Shown: positions 6,326 to 7,015 of the stretch, piece after piece
How positions within the stretch are numbered: position 1 is the first letter of the stretch
Layout: every line of letters starts with the position of its first letter
Source of the DNA: Pseudomonadota bacterium
GTDB lineage: Bacteria > Pseudomonadota > Alphaproteobacteria > Rhizobiales > Rhizobiaceae
DNA length: 7,015 bases
NCBI GenBank assembly: GCA_023388675.1
Contig: JAEWFU010000297.1
Coordinates: forward strand, 1 to 7,015
Direction: 5' to 3'
Made by a program: the position numbers and the translations under genes
The notes under the pieces: generated by a model
Databases searched by the model: none
Told to the model about the DNA's origin: nothing
Seen by the model: the letters and a program-made list of their open reading frames with translations, nothing else

Positions 6326-7015
6326 TCATCTCGCCCTGTTGGAGAGCGCGAATGTGAAGACGAGCGCGACGACGAGCACCGCGCCCTTTACGAAATCCTG
6401 CGTGTAATAGGGCGCGTTCATCATCGTCAGCCCCTGCAGCAGCACGCCTACGAAGAGAGCGCCGATCGCCGTGCCGAAGGCGTTCGGCTTGGCCGCACCC
6501 AGCACCGCGAAGCCGATCAGCGCGGCGGCCACCGAATCGAGCAGCAGATTGTTGCCGGAGGCGATGTCGCCGCGGCCGAGGCGCGCGGCGAGCAGGATGC
6601 CGCCGATCGATGCGAAGACGCCGGAGATGACATAAGCCCAGATCTTGTAGGCCTTGACCGGCGCGCCCGCGAGTTCGGCCGCCTTTTCGTTGCTGCCGAC
6701 GGCATACATCATCCGGCCGAACCGGGTGAATTCGAGGAAGAACCAGATCAGCACCGCCAGCACCAGCAGCACCACGACCGAGACCGGAAGCAGGTTGTCG
6801 ATGAAGAAGTCGAGCCGGTGCCGTCCGAGCGCCAGGAACGTCGGGCTGAACGTGCCGGTCGCCGTCGAGCCGTCGGGCATCGTCATGCCGGTGGCGATGG
6901 AGCGGCCTTCCGTGGGGATGCGCTGGAGCCCGACCAGCAGGAACATCATGCCGAGCGTGGCAAGCAGGTCGGGCACGCGCATGTAGACGATGATGATGCC
7001 GTTGACGAGGCCGAC
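6326..7015 (-). CDS. RbsC-type sugar ABC transporter permease, 5' end cut by window edge
   Basis: This inner-membrane permease of a carbohydrate importer belongs to the RbsC/XylH/AraH family. The frame stays open to the window edge, giving 229 residues of a protein that is usually 320-350; the N-terminal third is missing. The first visible residues, VGLVNGIIIVYMRVPDLLATLGMMF, match the conserved GLxNG...RVPxxxATLG region, so the internal ATG at 6982 is not the true start. A loop bearing a DGST stretch follows, then a hydrophobic segment (PVSVVVLLVLAVLIWFF). Next comes the cytoplasmic loop GRMMYAVGSNEKAAELAG that contacts the ATPase, then GIL-type and GVLLQGLTMM membrane segments. The stop is 46 bases before the binding-protein start, so the two are almost certainly co-transcribed. 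The ATPase gene and the operon promoter probably lie to the right of the window. Confidence 0.92.
   Translation of the reverse strand, partial: VGLVNGIIIVYMRVPDLLATLGMMFLLVGLQRIPTEGRSIATGMTMPDGSTATGTFSPTFLALGRHRLDFFIDNLLPVSVVVLLVLAVLIWFFLEFTRFGRMMYAVGSNEKAAELAGAPVKAYKIWAYVISGVFASIGGILLAARLGRGDIASGNNLLLDSVAAALIGFAVLGAAKPNAFGTAIGALFVGVLLQGLTMMNAPYYTQDFVKGAVLVVALVFTFALSNRAR

Overview
The window is GC-rich DNA with high coding density and every gene on the minus strand. The protein families and the fused aldolase/dehydrogenase gene suggest an alphaproteobacterium, most likely from the Rhizobiales (Hyphomicrobiales). That placement is inferred from protein style and base composition, not from a marker gene.

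Two unrelated transcription units lie head to tail, read from right to left. The first, about 7015 down to 2063, looks like a carbohydrate uptake and catabolism operon. It holds an RbsC-type ABC permease cut by the window edge, a periplasmic sugar-binding protein with a twin-arginine signal peptide, a SorC-family sugar-responsive regulator, and a two-domain class II aldolase / short-chain dehydrogenase. The gaps are 46, 119 and 36 bases. The ATPase, and any kinase or isomerase, are not in the window. The likely logic is import of a sugar, phosphorylation by an enzyme encoded elsewhere, sensing of a phosphorylated intermediate by the regulator, and cleavage of a ketose phosphate to a triose phosphate plus an aldehyde that the dehydrogenase domain oxidises. 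The sugar cannot be named from the sequence. The fusion has the same architecture as the L-rhamnose enzymes RhaD (rhizobia) and RhaEW (Bacillus), but it differs clearly from the rhizobial RhaD as I recall it.

The second unit, from about 2060 down to the left edge, starts a sulfate/thiosulfate ABC importer: cysP (periplasmic binding protein), then cysT (inner-membrane permease, cut at its 3' end). cysW and cysA probably follow beyond position 1. The 220-base gap between the units holds a strong hairpin just after the aldolase stop codon and several inverted repeats upstream of cysP.

The most striking non-coding element is a 13-bp hairpin between cysP and cysT. It is fully paired, with a GGAA (GNRA) tetraloop, only when read as minus-strand RNA. 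I see no phage, transposon, CRISPR, tRNA or rRNA. The best lead for undescribed biology is the sugar cassette of unknown substrate.
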